From an uncultured Pseudomonas sp. (GTDB lineage: Bacteria > Pseudomonadota > Gammaproteobacteria > Pseudomonadales > Pseudomonadaceae), in assembly GCF_943846705.1 (NCBI RefSeq), contig NZ_OX044366.1:1984001-2048000 (forward strand): a DNA stretch of 64,000 bases, written 5' to 3'. Position numbers and translations under genes: made by a program. Positions 1-8,690 of the stretch are shown piece by piece; within the stretch, counting starts at the first letter, position 1, and each line of letters begins with the position of its first letter. Under the pieces are notes generated by a model. That model worked only from the letters and a program-made list of their open reading frames with translations. It made no database searches and was not told the DNA's origin.

Positions 1-437
1 GCGGGCGTATTAGCGAGCAGTGGAACGTCTACGCCAACTACACCTTCCTTGACAGTGAAACCCTCAAGGCGGCGGATACTGCCGCCGGTATCGCCAAAGA
101 AGGCCAGGCATTGGGTAATACCCCGCCGCGCTCATTCAATCTGTGGAGCACCTATGAGCTGCCTGCAGGCTGGCGCGTCGGCTACGGTGCGCGTTACGCC
201 AGTGAGCGCAACGTGACCTCCAGCGATAACGCCAAGCTGGATGCCTACTGGGTGCATAACGCGATGGTCGGCTACAAGGTTAATCAGGAGCTCGACCTGC
301 AGCTGAACATGAATAACCTGTTCGACAAGGACTATGTGCAGAGCGTGCGGCAGAACGTTGGTCTTAATACTCGTTCTTCAGCCATCGAATATGGCGATGC
401 ACGTTCGGCCGTGCTGTCGGCCACTTACCGCTTCTAG
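1..437 (+). CDS. TonB-dependent siderophore receptor, C-terminal part
   Basis: This is the last 144 residues of an outer-membrane receptor whose start lies left of the window; the first whole codon begins at base 3. The alternating pattern of aromatic and polar residues, the segment NNLFDKDYV (a hallmark of the last strands of TonB-dependent barrels) and the terminal phenylalanine needed for outer-membrane insertion identify it. Such receptors import ferric siderophores using TonB energy. A PiuB-like reductase gene follows, so this is probably the matching receptor (PiuA/FoxA/FiuA type), but the plug domain is missing and the substrate cannot be read. Family assignment is firm; the exact receptor is not. 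Confidence 0.88.
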   Translation, partial: GRISEQWNVYANYTFLDSETLKAADTAAGIAKEGQALGNTPPRSFNLWSTYELPAGWRVGYGARYASERNVTSSDNAKLDAYWVHNAMVGYKVNQELDLQLNMNNLFDKDYVQSVRQNVGLNTRSSAIEYGDARSAVLSATYRF

Positions 438-464
438 TTACCTCGCCTTGCTGGTTTAACGAGA

Positions 465-494
465 AACCCTGCTCCGCTGTGTGCGGGGTTTTTT
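465..494 (+). terminator. Rho-independent terminator of the receptor gene
   Basis: An 8-bp stem (AACCCTGC at 465-472 with GCGGGGTT at 483-490, one G-T pair) is followed by a T run. It lies 28 bases after the receptor stop codon, so the receptor and the downstream reductase probably have separate transcripts. Confidence 0.8.
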
Positions 495-550
495 CGTTCA
501 ACAGCTGCGTGAGGTAAAGAGTGAGTAAAGGTCGGCGTGCTTTAAGTATA

Positions 551-578
551 TGAAACGAATTCTCAAATAGAATTCATT
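551..578 (+). promoter_or_regulatory. Possible Fur-binding site
   Basis: An AT-rich dyad with GAATTC at 557-562 and again at 570-575, within a stretch resembling the GAATnATTC-type halves of Fur boxes. It sits about 75 bases upstream of the PiuB-like reductase start, in an iron-uptake setting. The match to the consensus is partial, so this is inference. Confidence 0.4.
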
Positions 579-649
579 CCTTTTCGGTGGATTGCCGTTT
601 TGTGGGCAATAACTGCCTGTGTTCAATCTTTGCGTTCGAGTGTCCCTTG

Positions 650-3172
650 TTGAAGAAAATCCTGTTCCAGCTGCATTGGTTGTTCGGCATCACTGCCGGT
701 CTGGTGTTAGCCCTGATGGGGGTGACAGGAGCGGCCTACTCGTTTCAGGACGAACTGCTGCGTGCACTCAACCCCGAGTTTTTTCAGGGCGAGCTGCGTG
801 ACAGCCCTGTTCTGACAGCTGTGCAGCTGGTGCCAGCGCTTGCGGTGGCAGGGCAGCAGCCGGTGGTCGGTGTTTGGCTGGGTGGGCAGGATGAGCGCGT
901 CGGGCGGGTGTTGTTTGCGCCAGAGCCAGGCGAGCGCCGCGGCCCTTCGCGTTACTTCGATGCCACTAGCGCTGAGCTGTTGGGTGAGCCGCGTGGGCAG
1001 GGCTTCTTCGATTTGATGCTGAAACTGCACCGGTTTCTCGCCATGGGCGAGTACGGCAAGCAGATCACGGCGGCCTGTACCTTGATCTTGTTGTTCTTCT
1101 GTCTATCGGGGCTGTACCTGCGTTGGCCGCGTCAGGCCAGCAGCTGGCGCGCGTGGCTAACTCTGGACTGGGCGCGTAAAGGCCGTAGCTTTAATTGGGA
1201 TCTGCACGCGGTGGCCGGTACCTGGTGCCTGGCGTTCTATCTGCTTGCCGCGTTGACGGGGTTGTATTGGTCCTACGACTGGTATCGCGAAGGGGCGACG
1301 GCGTTGCTCAGCGAGAAAACGGCTGAGCAGTCGCGTGGCGGTAAGCGCGGTCCACCGCCGGCCGGGGCGCTACCGGCGGTCAATCTGCCTGCTGTGTGGG
1401 CGGCATTCCAGCGTGAGGCCGGCGCTCAGCTGAGCAGCTACAACCTACGCCTGCCGACGGCGGCCGGACAAGCGGTGACGCTGTTCTACCTGGATGATGA
1501 GGCCGCCCATGAGCGTGCGTTCAATCAGCTGACACTCGATCCGCTGAGTGGTGAGCTGGGCCTGCATAAACGCTATGCCCAGCAGGCCTTTGGCGAGCAG
1601 CTGCTGAGCAGCGTGTATGCCTTGCATGTGGGCAGTTACTTTGGCCTGACTGGACGCATTTTGCTGTTCCTTGCCAGCCTGGCGATGCCGTTGTTCGCCA
1701 TCACCGGTTGGTTGCTCTACCTCGACCGGCGGCGCAAGAAGCTCGCGATGCTGCAGGCGCGCGGCGGCGTGCAGTCGAACGCGGCAACTGCGGGCAGCTG
1801 GCTGATTGGCTTTGCCAGCCAGAGTGGCTTTGCCGAGCAACTGGCCTGGAAAACTGCTGGGCAATTGCAGGCTGCCGGGCTGGCGGTCAACGTGCAGCCT
1901 TTGGCCAAACTCACCGAGCCAATGTTGCGTCAGGCGCAGCAGGCGCTGTTTGTCGTCAGCACCTTTGGTGAGGGCGAGGCTCCGGACAGTGCGCGCGGCT
2001 TCGAGCGCAAGCTGCTCGGCCAGGTGCTGGGCCTTGGGCATTTGCGTTACGCCATGCTCGCCCTGGGTGATCGCCAGTACCAGCACTTCTGCGGCTTCGC
2101 CCGGCGCGTGCAGGGCTGGTTGACTGAGCAAGGTGCGCAAAGCCTGTTTGACGCCGTACAGGTGGACGCCGGCGATGCCACGGCGCTGGCCAGCTGGCAG
2201 CGCCAGCTCGGCGAGCTGACCGGCGCCAAGCCGGTGCATGATCGCGAACCAGCCTATGGCCTGTGGACATTGAGCCGCCGCGAGCTGCTCAATCCGGGCA
2301 GCCAGGGTGCGCCGACGTATTGGCTCGGGCTGCGGGCGGAGCGGCCTGCTGGGTGGGTCGCTGGCGATATTCTCGAGGTGTTGCCCCGTCACACCGATGC
2401 GCGGGTGCAGGCTTGGCTGCAGGCGCACGGGCTGGAGGGTAATCAGCCCGTTCAGTTGGACGGCTTGTCGCAATCGCTAAAGCAGGCTTTGGCGGGCAAG
2501 CAGTTACCTGAGCAGTCCACCCGCTTGGTTGGCCTGCATGCGCAAGCCGTGTTGGATGCACTGCTGCCGCTGGCCGCGCGTGAGTACTCGATCGCCTCGT
2601 TGCCCAGTGACGGTGAGCTGGAGCTGATCGTACGCCAAGAACGACATGCCGACGGTTCGCTGGGGCTCGGCTCCGGCTGGTTGACTGAGGGTGTGGCGCA
2701 GCACGGCCAGTTGCTGGCGCGGGTGCGGCGTAACAGTGGTTTTCATGTGCCGGACGATGATCGCCCGCTGATTCTGATCGGCAATGGCAGCGGCTTGGCC
2801 GGCCTGCGCAGCCTGCTCAAGGCGCGCATCGTCGCCGGCTATACGGATAACTGGCTGCTGTTCGGCGAGCGCAATGCGGCGCATGACTTCTATTGCCAAA
2901 GCGAGCTGCAAGGCTGGCTGGCCAGCGGCGATCTGGCGCGCCTGGATGCGGTGTTTTCCCGCGATCAGGCCAGCAAGGTTTATGTGCAAGACCGCCTGCG
3001 TGAATCTGCCGAGCAGCTGCACGAGTGGTTGGCGCGGGGGGCGGCGATCTATGTGTGCGGCAGCCTGGCGGGCATGGCTGGCGGCGTGGAGGCGGTGCTG
3101 CACGACTTATTGGGTGAGGCAGGGCTCGCTGCGCTGCGCGAAACGGGGCGTTATCGCCGCGACGTGTATTGA
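650..3172 (+). CDS. piuB: PepSY-TM / flavodoxin-reductase fusion, PiuB-like siderophore reductase
   Basis: This inner-membrane protein probably reduces ferric iron to release it from an imported siderophore. The N-terminal third is a PepSY-associated membrane domain with helices near residues 10-30, 140-160, 190-210 and 350-375. A flavodoxin domain follows (about 395-530; VSTFGEGEAPDSA), then a CysJ-like FAD/NAD(P)H reductase: REYSIASL binds FAD, ILIGNGSGLAGLR binds nucleotide, and the protein ends GRYRRDVY, the normal reductase tail. I prefer TTG at 650 because it gives MKKILFQLHWLFG, a typical PepSY-TM start; an ATG at 587 would add 21 residues that look unrelated. The receptor gene upstream and the Fur-like site support an iron role. 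From memory the fused form matches P. aeruginosa PA4513. Confidence 0.85.
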   Translation: MKKILFQLHWLFGITAGLVLALMGVTGAAYSFQDELLRALNPEFFQGELRDSPVLTAVQLVPALAVAGQQPVVGVWLGGQDERVGRVLFAPEPGERRGPSRYFDATSAELLGEPRGQGFFDLMLKLHRFLAMGEYGKQITAACTLILLFFCLSGLYLRWPRQASSWRAWLTLDWARKGRSFNWDLHAVAGTWCLAFYLLAALTGLYWSYDWYREGATALLSEKTAEQSRGGKRGPPPAGALPAVNLPAVWAAFQREAGAQLSSYNLRLPTAAGQAVTLFYLDDEAAHERAFNQLTLDPLSGELGLHKRYAQQAFGEQLLSSVYALHVGSYFGLTGRILLFLASLAMPLFAITGWLLYLDRRRKKLAMLQARGGVQSNAATAGSWLIGFASQSGFAEQLAWKTAGQLQAAGLAVNVQPLAKLTEPMLRQAQQALFVVSTFGEGEAPDSARGFERKLLGQVLGLGHLRYAMLALGDRQYQHFCGFARRVQGWLTEQGAQSLFDAVQVDAGDATALASWQRQLGELTGAKPVHDREPAYGLWTLSRRELLNPGSQGAPTYWLGLRAERPAGWVAGDILEVLPRHTDARVQAWLQAHGLEGNQPVQLDGLSQSLKQALAGKQLPEQSTRLVGLHAQAVLDALLPLAAREYSIASLPSDGELELIVRQERHADGSLGLGSGWLTEGVAQHGQLLARVRRNSGFHVPDDDRPLILIGNGSGLAGLRSLLKARIVAGYTDNWLLFGERNAAHDFYCQSELQGWLASGDLARLDAVFSRDQASKVYVQDRLRESAEQLHEWLARGAAIYVCGSLAGMAGGVEAVLHDLLGEAGLAALRETGRYRRDVY

Positions 3173-3235
3173 GCGCGCGACACTGCGTCGTTCGCAGGCT
3201 TCCCGCCACGGCATTGCAGCACTAAGCTTGTGCTT

Positions 3236-3979
3236 ATGAAAACGATCCTGCTGAACTGCGATATGGGTGAAAGCTTCGGCGTCTGGTGCATGGGTGATGA
3301 TGCCCATGCCATGCCGCTGGTTGACCAAGCCAACCTGGCCTGTGGCTTCCACGCCTCCGACCCCTTGACCATGCAGCGTACCGTCGTCCTGGCGGTGCAG
3401 CATGGTGTGAGCATCGGCGCGCACCCGGCTTACCCGGACTTACAAGGTTTCGGCCGCCGGCACATGGCCTGCTCGCCTGAGGAGGTGACGGCGCTGGTGC
3501 TGTATCAGCTCGGTGCGCTGGATGCCTTCTGCCGTGCGGCGGGCACTCAGGTCGCCTACGTCAAACCCCATGGCGCGCTGTACAACGACCTGGTGCGTGA
3601 CGATGCCCTGTTCAGTGCGGTACTCGAAGCGTGCGCCAGTTACCGAAAAGGTTTGCCGCTGATGGTGCTGGCGCTGGCGGATAACAGTCGTGAGTTGCTC
3701 CTGGCCGATGAAGCCGATGTGCCGCTGATGTTCGAAGCCTTTGCCGACCGCGCCTACCTGGCCGATGGGCAGCTGGCACCACGCCGTTTGAGCGGTGCGG
3801 TGCACCATGAGCCGCAGCGGATTTTGCAGCAGGCGCTGGCGATTGCCCAAGGTGAACCGTTTGCCGATATTGACGGCAAGCCGTTGCAGTTGCGCGCCGA
3901 CAGCCTCTGCGTGCATGGCGACAACGCCGACTCCCTGGCCGTTTTGCGGCGTTTGCGAGCCGCCCTGGACACCCTATGA
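3236..3979 (+). CDS. pxpA: 5-oxoprolinase subunit A (LamB/YcsF family)
   Basis: PxpA, with PxpB and PxpC, opens 5-oxoproline (pyroglutamate) to glutamate using ATP. The 247-residue protein shows the family blocks LNCDMGESFG near the N-terminus, NLACGFHASDP, GAHPAYPDLQGFGRR and VKPHGALYND. The ATG at 3236 is chosen over a GTG two codons earlier because family members start close to the LNCDMGE block. The stop overlaps the pxpB start (ATGA), so the two are probably translationally coupled. No transporter gene lies in the cluster. Confidence 0.93.
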   Translation: MKTILLNCDMGESFGVWCMGDDAHAMPLVDQANLACGFHASDPLTMQRTVVLAVQHGVSIGAHPAYPDLQGFGRRHMACSPEEVTALVLYQLGALDAFCRAAGTQVAYVKPHGALYNDLVRDDALFSAVLEACASYRKGLPLMVLALADNSRELLLADEADVPLMFEAFADRAYLADGQLAPRRLSGAVHHEPQRILQQALAIAQGEPFADIDGKPLQLRADSLCVHGDNADSLAVLRRLRAALDTL

Positions 3980-4653
3980 TTCGCTTTGAACCGGCCGGTG
4001 CCGAAGCCCTGCTGCTGGTGCTGGCCGACCAGCCCGATGCGCAGTTACCGCCGCGTATTGCCCTGCTGGCCGAGCGAGTGCGCAATGAACTGGGTGACGT
4101 GCTGACTGATCTGGTGCCGGGCTGGACCAGTCTGCTGCTGCACTATGACCTGCTGCGCACCGACCACCTGCAATTGGCTGAGCGGCTCAAACCCATGCTG
4201 GAGCGCTGGCTGGTAGAACCTTATGTGGCGCAATCCGGTCGGCTGCATGAACTGCCCATCTGGTATGGCGGCGAAGACCTTGGCGAAGTTGCCCGGCTGT
4301 GCCAACTGAGTATCACCCAGGTGATCGAGTTTCACGCGGCGGTTGACTACCGGGTCGGTGCGATTGGTTTTGCCCCGGGTTTTGCCTACCTCGCTGAGCT
4401 GGACGCACGCCTGGCCTTGCCGCGCCGCGCGACCCCGCGCACCGTTGTGCCGGCTGGCAGCCTGGCGATTGCCGAGCGGCAGACGGCAATCTACCCGCAC
4501 AGCTCGCCTGGCGGCTGGCACCTGATTGGTAGTTGCCCCTGGCCGCTGTTCGATGTGACGCAAACCCCGCCGTGCCCGCTGGCGCTGGGTGATCGTGTAC
4601 GTTTTCGCGCGATTGCCGAGCGCGATTTTGTCCATGAAGGCGGCCGGTTATGA
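3976..4653 (+). CDS. pxpB: 5-oxoprolinase subunit B (KipI/allophanate hydrolase subunit 1 family)
   Basis: A 225-residue protein of the KipI/AHS1 family, half of the PxpBC pair that activates 5-oxoproline with ATP. Diagnostic stretches are GAIGFAPGFAYLAELD and VPAGSLAIAERQTAIYPHSS, followed by GGWHLIGSCPWPLFD. It overlaps its neighbours by four bases on each side, so pxpA, pxpB and pxpC read as one tight operon. The same family includes the Bacillus KipI kinase inhibitor, but the pxpABC arrangement favours the oxoprolinase role. Confidence 0.92.
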   Translation: MIRFEPAGAEALLLVLADQPDAQLPPRIALLAERVRNELGDVLTDLVPGWTSLLLHYDLLRTDHLQLAERLKPMLERWLVEPYVAQSGRLHELPIWYGGEDLGEVARLCQLSITQVIEFHAAVDYRVGAIGFAPGFAYLAELDARLALPRRATPRTVVPAGSLAIAERQTAIYPHSSPGGWHLIGSCPWPLFDVTQTPPCPLALGDRVRFRAIAERDFVHEGGRL

Positions 4654-5552
4654 GCGGCCTGCGGGTGCTCAAGCCTGGGCCGCAGAGCTTATTGCAGGAT
4701 GGCGGCCGGCTGGGCTGGCAGCACCTCGGCGTATCGCCAGCCGGACCGCTCGATGGCCATGCTGCCGCCTGGGCCAATCACTTGTTGGGCAACCCCTGGG
4801 GCACGCCGCTGCTGGAAGTCGCCTTGGGCGATGTCGAGTTTCAGGCTGAGGTCGACACCTGGGTAGCGGTCTGTGGCGCGCAGATGCCACTGAGTGTGGA
4901 TGATCAGCCGCAGGCACTATGGACGCGTTTGCCGCTGCATAAGGGCCAATCGCTGCGCCTGGGCTTTGCCCGCAGCGGTCAGCGCGCCTACTTGGCGGTG
5001 GCCGGCGGGTTTATTGCTGTGCCGGTGTTGGGTAGCGTCAGTGTGCAGTTGCGCGAAGGCATGGGGCGGGCGCTGCAGGCGGGGGATGTATTAGCCTGCC
5101 GGGCGGCCCGTTTCAGCCGTTCAGTCAGTGTGCCGTGGCCTTATGTGGCGGATTACAGTTGCACGCCGCTGCTGCGGGTGATCACCGGCGGTGATGCGGC
5201 GAGTTTCGAGGAGGATCAGTTGCAGGGCTTTTTTGCCCAGACCTGGCAGCTCAGCCCGCATTCCGACCGCATGGGCGCACGGCTAGTCGGCGAGGCTGTG
5301 CAGCCGCCTGAGCGCCAGTGGTCCTTGGGCGTTAGCCGTGGGGCGATCCAGGTGCCGCCGGATGGTCAGCCAATCATTCTCCAGGCCGATCACCAGACCA
5401 TGGGTGGTTATCCATTGCTGGGCTGGCTGCATCCGCTCGACCAGGGTCGCCTGGCGCAGTGCCCGGCGCACCACGCCCTGCGCTTCACCCCGATTAGCAT
5501 CGGCGATGCGCAGGCTGAGCTGCGCGAGTTCTACCGGTTCTTTCGCCGTTAA
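4650..5552 (+). CDS. pxpC: 5-oxoprolinase subunit C (KipA/biotin-dependent carboxyltransferase family)
   Basis: A 300-residue AHS2/KipA-family protein that completes the oxoprolinase. The N-terminal block GPQSLLQDGGRLGWQHLGV and then PAGPLDGHAAAWAN are typical, as are the later DRMGARL and QTMGGYPLLG segments. It begins inside the pxpB stop (ATGA at 4650). No terminator follows; instead a repeat with inverted ends lies between it and the convergent lnt gene. Confidence 0.92.
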   Translation: MSGLRVLKPGPQSLLQDGGRLGWQHLGVSPAGPLDGHAAAWANHLLGNPWGTPLLEVALGDVEFQAEVDTWVAVCGAQMPLSVDDQPQALWTRLPLHKGQSLRLGFARSGQRAYLAVAGGFIAVPVLGSVSVQLREGMGRALQAGDVLACRAARFSRSVSVPWPYVADYSCTPLLRVITGGDAASFEEDQLQGFFAQTWQLSPHSDRMGARLVGEAVQPPERQWSLGVSRGAIQVPPDGQPIILQADHQTMGGYPLLGWLHPLDQGRLAQCPAHHALRFTPISIGDAQAELREFYRFFRR

Positions 5553-5699
5553 TTGTCTTTTGTAGGGTGGCTTGAGCAGCGCGATACCCATGGGTCAGTC
5601 GGTACTTTTCGCGGATTGTGGGTTGCAGCGCTACGGGCTAGCCAGCGTTAGACAGTCCGTCGTCATGCGCGCCTAACCCACCCTACGAATAGTTGTCTT
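5553..5699. repeat. MITE-like intergenic repeat with inverted ends
   Basis: A non-coding block between the convergent pxpC and lnt genes. GTAGGGTGG at 5562-5570 is matched by its exact inverted copy CCACCCTAC at 5678-5686. TTGTCTT occurs just outside on the left (5553-5559) and again on the right (5693-5699), which could be a target-site duplication, although the right copy is six bases beyond the inverted repeat. A diverged copy of its left end occurs at 25931-25965. No protein is encoded; it looks like a small non-autonomous mobile element. Confidence 0.55.
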
Positions 5700-5709
5700 C
5701 TCTCGGACG

Positions 5710-7230
5710 TTACAGCGTCTTGGCCATGCGGCTGGCCAATAGCGCCCAGCCAAACAACACCAGGCAAACGATCAGCATCGGCCAGCCGCGCCAGTACAGG
5801 TAGGGCGTCAGTTGCTGCATCGGTTGCACCTGGCCATACAGCACCGCCTGTTCGAACTGCGGTATCTGCTCGGTGATCTGGCCATAAGGGTTAATCAGCG
5901 CGGTGACGCCATTGTTCGTCGCGCGGATCATCCAGCGCCCGGCTTCCAGGGCGCGCATCTGCGCCATCTGCAGGTGTTGCAGGGGGCCGATGGAGCGGCC
6001 GAACCAGGTGTCGTTGCTGATGGTCAGCAACAGATCGCTCTGCGCGGCCAGGCCGGCGGAAAACTCTGGGTAGACCACTTCGTAGCAGATAAACGCGGCA
6101 ATCGCATGACCCTTGGCCTGCAACAGGCTTTGCTCCGACGAGCCGCGGGCGAAGTCCGACATCGGCAGGTCGAAGAAGGCGATCAGGCCGCGCAGTACGT
6201 CCTGCAGCGGGACGTACTCACCGAAGGGCACCAGCTTCTGCTTGAGGTAGTCGCCGCTGCCCTGGCCGACCACGCTGATGCCGTTGTAGTAGCGCTGCTC
6301 GCCGTATTCGTTGCTCTGGCGAATCGGTACGCCGGTAATCAGAGCGGCATTACGCTCAGTGGCGAAACGATTGATCACCCCCAGGTAGCCTTGCGCGCGA
6401 TCCTTGAGCACCGGTACCGCGGTTTCCGGCCAGACGATCAGGTCGGTCGGCTTGGCGCTGAAGGTCATGTCGCGGTATAGCGCCAGCTGCGCGTTGAGCT
6501 GTGCGGGGTCCCACTTCATGTTCTGTTCGATATTGCCTTGCATGGCCGCCACACTGAGCGGCTCACCCACCGGCTGGGTCCAGGCGTGGCCCTTGAGGGC
6601 GATGCCGGCGATCCAGGGCGCGCAGAGCAGGGCAATGCCGATGGCGAGAAATACCTTGCGCACGCGCAGTTGCGCCAGGTTCACCAGCAGCGCGGCGCTC
6701 AGCGCCAGAGCAAAGGAGATCAGCCACACCCCGCCGACCGGCGCGAGCCCGGCCAGTGGGCCGTCCAGCTGACTGTACCCGGCATACAGCCAGGGGAAAC
6801 CGGTGAGGAACCAGCTGCGGAACGCTTCCTGCGCCAGCCACAGGGCGGCGAAGGCCAGTGCATCGGCCAGCGGCGCTTCCACCCGGCGTAGCCAACGTGT
6901 CCAGACCCAGGCGCTAAAGGCGAACAGCAGGCCGAGGCCACCGACAAACAGCAGGGTGAGAAACGCCGCCAGTGGCGGCGAGGCCGCGCCGTAATCGTGG
7001 ATGCTCACATACACCCAACTGGTGCCGGCGGCGAACAGGCCAAAGCCGTAGCTCCAGCCGCGCAGTGTGGCCTGGCGCGGTGTGAGGTCACGCAGGCCCA
7101 GGTAGAACAGGGCGATGGAGAGGAGGGCCAGCGGCCACAGATCAAAGGGTGCCAGCGCCAGTGTGGTGATGGCGCCCGCAAGCAGGGCGATCAGGTTGCC
7201 GGGCCAGCCAGGTCGGGTTATCCAGTGCAT
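5710..7230 (-). CDS. lnt: Apolipoprotein N-acyltransferase
   Basis: Lnt adds the third acyl chain to the N-terminal cysteine of lipoproteins in the inner membrane, which most of them need before Lol sorting. The 506-residue protein has about six N-terminal membrane helices, a periplasmic nitrilase domain from about residue 225 and one C-terminal helix. The catalytic triad is visible as E269 (VWPETAVP), K332 (KLVPFGEYVP) and C382 (AFICYEVVYPE). It is the last gene of the minus-strand run miaB-ybeZ-ybeY-corC-lnt, the usual order in Pseudomonas. A 123-base gap separates it from corC. Confidence 0.96.
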   Translation of the reverse strand: MHWITRPGWPGNLIALLAGAITTLALAPFDLWPLALLSIALFYLGLRDLTPRQATLRGWSYGFGLFAAGTSWVYVSIHDYGAASPPLAAFLTLLFVGGLGLLFAFSAWVWTRWLRRVEAPLADALAFAALWLAQEAFRSWFLTGFPWLYAGYSQLDGPLAGLAPVGGVWLISFALALSAALLVNLAQLRVRKVFLAIGIALLCAPWIAGIALKGHAWTQPVGEPLSVAAMQGNIEQNMKWDPAQLNAQLALYRDMTFSAKPTDLIVWPETAVPVLKDRAQGYLGVINRFATERNAALITGVPIRQSNEYGEQRYYNGISVVGQGSGDYLKQKLVPFGEYVPLQDVLRGLIAFFDLPMSDFARGSSEQSLLQAKGHAIAAFICYEVVYPEFSAGLAAQSDLLLTISNDTWFGRSIGPLQHLQMAQMRALEAGRWMIRATNNGVTALINPYGQITEQIPQFEQAVLYGQVQPMQQLTPYLYWRGWPMLIVCLVLFGWALLASRMAKTL

Positions 7231-7353
7231 TGCATGCAGGTCCTTGGATTGAGGTGGCGCAAGGGTAAAACGGAAGATGGGGTGGGGAAAGTCTTGGGGC
7301 TACTGGGCCGACTATGCACAGCGGCCACCGATTAGGGTGGCCGTGTATGTCGA

Positions 7354-8193
7354 TCAGTTATTGATCGGGGTCAGGCGCAGCAGGTGAATCCGCCGGCTGT
7401 CGGCATTCAGTATGCGGAAGCGGAAGCCGCCGATTTCAGTGACTTCATTGCGCTTGGGCAGATGACCAAAGGCGCTCATCACCAGGCCGCCGACGGTGTC
7501 GAATTCGTCATCGGAGAACTCGGTATCGAAGGCTTCATTGAAGCTGTCGATCGGCGTCAGTGCTTTGACCAGGAAGTCGCCGCTAGGCAGGGGTTTGACG
7601 TAGCTGTCTTCCTCAACGTCGTGCTCGTCTTCAATGTCGCCGACGATTTGTTCGAGCACGTCCTCGATGGTCACCAGGCCGGCAGCGCCGCCGTACTCGT
7701 CAATCACCACGGCCATGTGGTTATGGTTGGCGCGGAACTCGCGCAGCAGCACATTCAGGCGCTTGGACTCGGGCACAAAGGTGGCCGGGCGCAGCAGGTC
7801 CTTGATGTTGAAGTTGGGCTGGTCGCCTTGCAGGATCAACGGCAGTAGATCCTTGGCCAGGAGGATGCCGATGACATCGTCGAGGCTTTCGCCGACCACC
7901 GGGTAGCGCGAGTGCGCGGCTTCGATGATCGCCGGCAGAAACTCCTTGGGCGACTGGTTGGCCTTGATGCTCATCATCTGCGAGCGCGGCACCATAATGT
8001 CGCGGACCTGCAGGTCGGCGACCTGAATGGCGCCTTCGACAATGGCCAGCGCCTCGCTGTCGAGCAGCTTGTTCTGATGCGCTTCGCGCAGTACTTCGAG
8101 CAGTTCCTTGCGGTTTTTCGGCTCATGAGCAAACGCCTGGGTCAGTCGATTAAACCAGGATGTCTGCTCGTTGCTCGATCGGTCTTCGCTCAT
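7354..8193 (-). CDS. corC: CBS-domain protein CorC/YbeX
   Basis: A 279-residue cytosolic protein with two CBS domains (about 65-190; it begins VRDIMVPRSQMMSIK) and a C-terminal CorC_HlyC domain (about 205-279; FDTVGGLVMSAFGHLPKR). It lacks the N-terminal DUF21 membrane domain of larger relatives, which is normal for CorC/YbeX. The family has been linked to magnesium/cobalt efflux and, through its place beside ybeY, to ribosome maintenance. Only 5 bases separate it from ybeY, so they are co-transcribed. Confidence 0.93.
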   Translation of the reverse strand: MSEDRSSNEQTSWFNRLTQAFAHEPKNRKELLEVLREAHQNKLLDSEALAIVEGAIQVADLQVRDIMVPRSQMMSIKANQSPKEFLPAIIEAAHSRYPVVGESLDDVIGILLAKDLLPLILQGDQPNFNIKDLLRPATFVPESKRLNVLLREFRANHNHMAVVIDEYGGAAGLVTIEDVLEQIVGDIEDEHDVEEDSYVKPLPSGDFLVKALTPIDSFNEAFDTEFSDDEFDTVGGLVMSAFGHLPKRNEVTEIGGFRFRILNADSRRIHLLRLTPINN

Positions 8194-8198
8194 GGTGG

Positions 8199-8690
8199 TT
8201 ACTCAGGAACCTTCTGTGTTGTGTGTGGGGAATCATCTTCATCGGCGTAAGGGTCAGGGTGACCCAATTCAGCCAGCAATTCGCGTTCCAGCGCTTCCAT
8301 CTCTTCGGCTTCCGCGTCAAGGATGTGGTCGTAGCCGAGCAGGTGCAGGCAGCCGTGGATCACCAGATGCGCCCAGTGGGCTTGCAGGTCTTTGCCTTGT
8401 TCGACGGCTTCACGCTCGACCACCGGCACGCAGATGACCAGGTCACCGAGCAGCGGGATATCGAGAAACTCGTCTGGCACATCGGCCGGGAAGGACAGTA
8501 CGTTGGTGGCGTAATCCTTGTGCCGCCAGGTGTGGTTGAGTTCGCGGCCTTCGGCCTCATCAACCAGACGAATGGTCAGTTCGGAGTCGGCCGTGCGCTG
8601 GCGCAGGGCAAGCGCGCACCAGGTGCGGAACTGCGCCTCGCTCGGCAGCTGGGCCGCGTCGCTGGCGATCTGTAGATCAAGCTCAAGCAT
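8199..8690 (-). CDS. ybeY: Endoribonuclease YbeY (rRNA maturation factor)
   Basis: YbeY is a zinc endoribonuclease acting in 16S rRNA 3'-end maturation and ribosome quality control. The 163-residue protein carries the metal site HGCLHLLGYDH near residue 120. The ATG at 8690 gives MLELDLQIA; the longer open frame upstream lies inside ybeZ and resembles nothing. It overlaps the end of ybeZ by 8 bases, the usual coupling of this pair. Confidence 0.95.
   Translation of the reverse strand: MLELDLQIASDAAQLPSEAQFRTWCALALRQRTADSELTIRLVDEAEGRELNHTWRHKDYATNVLSFPADVPDEFLDIPLLGDLVICVPVVEREAVEQGKDLQAHWAHLVIHGCLHLLGYDHILDAEAEEMEALERELLAELGHPDPYADEDDSPHTTQKVPE

Noticed and set aside
1445..2473. 342-codon open frame on the minus strand
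   Set aside because: It lies antisense to piuB, has a composition typical of GC-rich shadow frames (Gln, Arg, Ala, His) and no domain.
7322..7343. 8-bp hairpin between corC and lnt
   Set aside because: CGGCCACC/GGTGGCCG is a good stem but has no T run on the minus strand; not called a terminator.
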